Shown here: in pieces, positions 60,728 through 64,000 of the stretch
Position numbering within the stretch: position 1 is the first letter of the stretch
Layout of the letters: each line of letters begins with the position of its first letter
DNA from: Pedobacter zeaxanthinifaciens
Lineage (GTDB): Bacteria > Bacteroidota > Bacteroidia > Sphingobacteriales > Sphingobacteriaceae
Assembly: GCF_003313335.1 (NCBI RefSeq)
Contig: NZ_QMHP01000014.1
Coordinates: 1-64,000, forward strand
DNA length: 64,000 nucleotides
Reading direction: 5' to 3'
Made by a program: the position numbers and the translations under genes
Notes under the pieces: model-generated
The model's database searches: none
Told to the model about the DNA's origin: nothing
What the model saw: the letters and a program-made list of their open reading frames with translations, nothing else

Positions 60728-61542
60728 TATTTAATTAATGGATTTTTTTCTTTAGTGAAAAGCTCAAATACTTTTTTATCAGCAAATGCTGGAAATAATT
60801 TATTAACCCAAACCGCCAATTTACCCTGACCAGTCATAATCAAAGTACGTTTACGCTGCACTATGCCATCGCAAATACGCTGCGCAACTTCTTCGGCGCT
60901 CATCATTTTTCCTTCTTCCATACTGGTTTCACCGTGGGCCTTTCCATCCTGTGATAATGCTGCCACCCTAATATTAGAGGTAGTAAAACCCGGACAAGCC
61001 ACCATTACATGAACGCCAGTTTTAAGCAGTTCAGTACGTAACGACTCCATAAAACCATTCATCGCAAATTTTGATGAAGAATAGCCCGTACGCCCCGGCA
61101 AACCTCTGTAGCCTGCAATTGACGATACAGCTACCACACTTCCGTTGGTTTTTAAAATTTCTGGCAACGCGTACTTGGTGCAGTAAACTGTTCCCCAAAA
61201 ATTCACGTCCATTAAGTTTTTAAGTACAGCTAAATCCAAATCTTTAAATAATGCCCGCATTGAAAGCCCAGCGTTATTGATCAGCACATCAATTTTACCA
61301 AAAGTTAGTGTAGCCTGATTAATCAAAGTTTTACAATCCTCCTCCACACTTACATCCGCCTGTACTGCAAGTGCCTTTATCTGATATTTCTGCTCCAGTT
61401 CGGCTGTAATTTCGCATAAAGTCACATATTGACGGGCACCTAAAACTAAATTAGCGCCCCGCTTTGCCAACTCTTCAGCCAATGCTTTACCAATACCTGA
61501 AGAAGCACCGGTAATTACAACAATTTTATCTCTCAAACTCAT
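60727..61542 (-). CDS. Short-chain dehydrogenase/reductase (SDR)
   Basis: About 271 residues, classical SDR. NAD(P)-binding VVITGASSGIGKALAEELAK, cofactor NNAGLSM, catalytic Ser in VAVSSIAGYRGLPG, and Tyr-Lys in TGYSSSKFAMNGFMESL. The C-terminal TLIMTGQGKLAVWVNKLFP extension, hydrophobic and basic, is shared with DHRS7/HSD11B-like lipid or steroid oxidoreductases, so a lipid-type substrate is possible. ATG 61542 is preferred over the in-frame TTG at 61548. Its TAA overlaps the histidine kinase start. Confidence 0.9.
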   Translation of the reverse strand: MSLRDKIVVITGASSGIGKALAEELAKRGANLVLGARQYVTLCEITAELEQKYQIKALAVQADVSVEEDCKTLINQATLTFGKIDVLINNAGLSMRALFKDLDLAVLKNLMDVNFWGTVYCTKYALPEILKTNGSVVAVSSIAGYRGLPGRTGYSSSKFAMNGFMESLRTELLKTGVHVMVACPGFTTSNIRVAALSQDGKAHGETSMEEGKMMSAEEVAQRICDGIVQRKRTLIMTGQGKLAVWVNKLFPAFADKKVFELFTKEKNPLIK

Positions 61543-61599
61543 TTTCAAATTTCTTTATGGCGTTTAACGGTGATTTCATGGTGTTGAAGTTCCAAGAAG

Positions 61600-62217
61600 C
61601 TATTTCATTAAAGATGGTTCGTAAGGAACACGGGTAATGATTGATCGTCCCAAAGTTACTTCATCTGCATATTCCAGCTCTCCGCCAAAGGCAATTCCTC
61701 TTGCAATAGTGGTAATGGGGATATTGAATTCTTTTAATTTTTTATGGAGATAAAATAATGTAGTATCGCCCTCCATATTAGCGCTTAACGCCAAAATAAC
61801 TTCTTTCACTTCGGTAGTTTTTACACGATCCACCAAACTTTCAATATTCAAATCTGATGGACCAACACCATCCATTGGAGAAATTAAACCTCCCAAAACG
61901 TGGTAAACTCCAAAATATTGATGCGTATTTTCAATGGCCATCACATCACGAGTATCTTCTACCACACAAATCACATCTTTCTCTCGTTTAAACGATGCAC
62001 AAATACTGCACGTTGCTTGATCGGAAATGTTATGGCAAACTATGCAATGTTTGATGTCGTTTTTAAGTTTGATCAGCGTGTTTCCGAACTGCGCCACCTC
62101 AGCATGTTCTTTTCCCAACAAATGCAACACCAAACGTAAGGCCGTTTTTTGGCCAATGCCCGGCAACTTGCCAAATTCGTTCACTGCATCTTCAAGCAAC
62201 TTGGAAGAAAAATTCAT
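61600..62217 (-). CDS. recR: Recombination mediator RecR
   Basis: 205 residues. Acts with RecO/RecF to load RecA on gapped DNA. Helix-hairpin-helix FGKLPGIGQKTALRLVLHLL, zinc finger CIVCHNISDQATCSIC, Toprim domain with ICVVEDTRDVMAIENTHQYF and YHVLGGLISPMDGVGPSDL, and C-terminal TTIARGIAFGGELEYADEVT with TLGRSI. A TAAATTTG on the minus strand (62229-62222), 5 bp before the ATG, would give a leaderless mRNA if used. Confidence 0.97.
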   Translation of the reverse strand: MNFSSKLLEDAVNEFGKLPGIGQKTALRLVLHLLGKEHAEVAQFGNTLIKLKNDIKHCIVCHNISDQATCSICASFKREKDVICVVEDTRDVMAIENTHQYFGVYHVLGGLISPMDGVGPSDLNIESLVDRVKTTEVKEVILALSANMEGDTTLFYLHKKLKEFNIPITTIARGIAFGGELEYADEVTLGRSIITRVPYEPSLMK

Positions 62218-62387
62218 AATGCAAATTTATCAGTTATTTGCCACACATTCACAGATTATTTTATCTCTTGTTGACGATTACCGAGCATACATTCAACTGT
62301 TGCAAATCCAGTATCTAACAACGCATTGTTGTGCGTTCATGCAAATCAATTTTATTTTACTAACTTCTGCCGTTTTTAACCAAGTAT

Positions 62388-62420
62388 TTTGCAAGTTTTA
62401 GCAAGTTTTTGCTACTTTTA
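62388..62420 (+). promoter_or_regulatory. Candidate promoter of the symporter gene
   Basis: TTTG at 62388-62391, 21-nt spacer, TACTTTTA at 62413-62420 (one mismatch to TAnnTTTG). The region is made of GCAAGTTTT/GCTACTTTTAGC words. Confidence 0.4.
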
Positions 62421-62440
62421 GCAACTAATCAAATTATTAT

Positions 62441-63949
62441 ATGAGTTCAACAGTATTATTGTGTTTTTTAATTGGCTACTTTGCGGTGCTAATTGGTATC
62501 GCATTTGCAACGTCAAAAAACTCGTCGGACAATTCGACTTTCTTTTTGGCAAACAAAAATTCTAAATGGTATTTGGTGGCATTTGGGATGATTGGAACCG
62601 CATTATCAGGCGTAACTTTCATTTCAGTTCCTGGCGAGGTAGGTTCGGAAGGAGGAAATCAGTTTCAGTACTTTCAGTTTGTACTGGGCAATGCTGTTGG
62701 TTTTATCATCATTGCTACCGTTTTGCTCCCGCTATATTATCGGATGAATTTAACATCGATTTATAGTTATATTGAACAACGCCTGGGTTATTACAGCTAC
62801 AAAACCGCTGCGTTTATTTTCTTGGTTAGCCGTACTTTGGGCTCGGCAACTAGGCTTTATTTGGTAGTAATTGTTTTACAGCGCTTTATTTTCGACTCTT
62901 ATCATATTCCTTTTTGGGCAACCGTATTAATTTCACTGGGCCTCATTTGGTCGTACACCTTTAAAGGAGGTTTAAAAACCATCATCATTACTGATACGCT
63001 ACAGACGTTTTTCCTAGTACTTTCGGTATTCTTAACCATTTATTTCATTTGCGATAGCTTGAGTTTAAGCATACCACAAGCTTTCGAAACTGTTAAAAGC
63101 AGCAGTTACTCAAAAATCTTTTTCTTTGAAGATTTCTTAACCAGCAAATTTTACTTCAGCAAACAGTTTATAGGCGGTATTTTCGTTACCATTGCCATGA
63201 CTGGCTTAGACCAAGATTTAATGCAAAAAAACTTGAGTATGAAGACGATAGGTGAAGCGCAGACGAACATGTTCACTTTCACCGGTATCTTCGTGGTGTT
63301 AAATATATTCTTCTTAAGCGTTGGTGCTTTACTTTACATTTTCGCTACTAAAAATGGTGTCGAAATTCCATTAGACCATATTACCGGTAAGCCACGTACC
63401 GATTTGCTATTTCCTGAAATTGCTTTGAAGCACCTAAGCACGCTGCCGGCAATTGTATTTATGCTAGGTTTAACGGCAGCCACTTTTGCTACAACTGATA
63501 GTGCGCTAACCGCGTTAACCACATCATTTTGTGTGGATTTCTTAGGGATGAACAAGAAAGAAAATGCCGAAAAACCTAATGCAGTTAAAAAAAGACATCA
63601 GGTACACGTAGTGTTCTCGCTCATTATGTTCGCTGTAATTGTAGTGATTAACTCGCTTAATAGTTCATCGGTAGTTAGCCTGATTTTCTTAATTGCATCT
63701 TACACCTACGGACCACTTTTAGGTTTGTACTCGTTCGGACTGTTTGTAAAATCACGTGGTTTACACGACAAATTAGTACCAATCGTTTGTATCATTTCCC
63801 CTATTTTATGTTATTTATTGTCCACCAATTCGGCAAAACTATTAGGTGGATATATTTTTAGCGTCGAATTAATTTTAATCAACGGATTCATTACTTTTAT
63901 GGGCTTATTGCTGATCAGCAAAAAAACAGATCAGCAAACTAGATTTTAA
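62441..63949 (+). CDS. Sodium:solute symporter
   Basis: 502 residues, SSS family, about 13 transmembrane helices. FLIGYFAVLIGIAFATSKNS, then NSKWYLVAFGMIGTALSGVT and FISVPGEVG mark the unwound first helices; QFQYFQFVLGNAVGFIIIA, RTLGSATRLYLVVIVLQRFI and MTGLDQDLMQKNLS follow, and TAATFATTDSALTALTTSFC carries the Na2-site Ser/Thr residues. The FISVPGEVG and GLDQDLMQKNL pattern is common in Bacteroidota symporters placed beside sialic-acid or aminosugar genes, but the substrate is not shown here. Confidence 0.92.
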   Translation: MSSTVLLCFLIGYFAVLIGIAFATSKNSSDNSTFFLANKNSKWYLVAFGMIGTALSGVTFISVPGEVGSEGGNQFQYFQFVLGNAVGFIIIATVLLPLYYRMNLTSIYSYIEQRLGYYSYKTAAFIFLVSRTLGSATRLYLVVIVLQRFIFDSYHIPFWATVLISLGLIWSYTFKGGLKTIIITDTLQTFFLVLSVFLTIYFICDSLSLSIPQAFETVKSSSYSKIFFFEDFLTSKFYFSKQFIGGIFVTIAMTGLDQDLMQKNLSMKTIGEAQTNMFTFTGIFVVLNIFFLSVGALLYIFATKNGVEIPLDHITGKPRTDLLFPEIALKHLSTLPAIVFMLGLTAATFATTDSALTALTTSFCVDFLGMNKKENAEKPNAVKKRHQVHVVFSLIMFAVIVVINSLNSSSVVSLIFLIASYTYGPLLGLYSFGLFVKSRGLHDKLVPIVCIISPILCYLLSTNSAKLLGGYIFSVELILINGFITFMGLLLISKKTDQQTRF

Positions 63950-63965
63950 CCATAATTAATAAAGT

Positions 63966-64000
63966 ATGAATAGTGATGAGAAGATAAGAAGTGCTTTTGC
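63966..64000 (+). CDS. Start of a truncated gene at the window edge
   Basis: ATG at 63966, 16 nt after the symporter stop, opens a frame reading MNSDEKIRSAF to the end of the window. The close spacing suggests cotranscription with the symporter. Too short to identify. Confidence 0.4.
   Translation, partial: MNSDEKIRSAF

Overview
The window is chromosomal DNA from a Bacteroidota bacterium, most likely Sphingobacteriaceae (Pedobacter-like). The evidence is AT-rich genes, a fused SecDF, a type IX secretion (T9SS) C-terminal sorting domain, an ECF sigma factor paired with a membrane and beta-barrel partner, several Bacteroidota-type promoters (TTTG, about 19-20 nt, then TAnnTTTG), and a high density of short intergenic repeats. 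I see no prophage, CRISPR array, rRNA operon or plasmid backbone. The only transposon trace is an apparent IS3/IS150-type end at bases 1-51.

Layout. 1-8.6 kb: S9 peptidase, two tandem polysaccharide deacetylase lipoproteins, a Gre-like protein, a nitroreductase, a helical-repeat protein, then an ada-like/alkB DNA-alkylation repair pair split by a repeat-flanked four-helix-bundle gene. 8.6-19.6 kb: a degenerate DEAD-box protein, an ECF sigma factor with a trans-envelope partner and lipoprotein, a second S9 peptidase, a ThuA-like protein, DinB, TruA, tRNA-Arg(CCG) and MgtE. 19.8-26.1 kb: CvfB-like S1 protein, tandem repeats, MetZ, OsmC, IspE, DUF1287, ThyA and DHFR. 26.3-36.5 kb: SecDF, an overlapping ndh-mgsA-HMG-CoA lyase run, a Crp regulator, HAD hydrolase, CAT-like acetyltransferase, thioredoxin-reductase-like flavoprotein, iron-permease-like protein and a GINT1-like propeller. 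36.7-48.8 kb: class II aldolase, a repeat-filled kilobase, AccD, SucC, a methyltransferase, two histidine-kinase-related genes, AsnS, a glutamate-synthase-like flavoprotein and Sua5. 48.9-54.5 kb: a large T9SS-exported nuclease/phosphatase, NhaA, a GNAT enzyme and a small membrane protein. 54.5-64 kb: trpA-trpB-trpF-trpD on the minus strand, a TPR histidine kinase coupled to an SDR, RecR and a sodium:solute symporter.

The strongest regulatory find is upstream of trpD. It comprises a promoter, a 17-codon leader ORF with three consecutive Trp codons, a sequence able to form an antiterminator placed directly after the leader stop codon, and an intrinsic terminator ending 11 nt before trpD. This has the layout of ribosome-mediated tryptophan attenuation. 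The trp cluster is also incomplete: trpC is missing, and the trpD-trpF gap where it might be expected holds three tandem repeats of about 85 bp. trpE and trpG are not in the window.

A second theme is repeats that interact with genes. A palindromic repeat supplies the C-terminus of a nitroreductase. A triplicated unit begins inside the last codons of the cvfB-like gene. A four-helix-bundle gene bordered by inverted phrase repeats sits exactly between ada and alkB. A perfect 26-bp palindrome separates thyA from the DHFR gene. Product names rest on motif recognition by eye; no database search was run.
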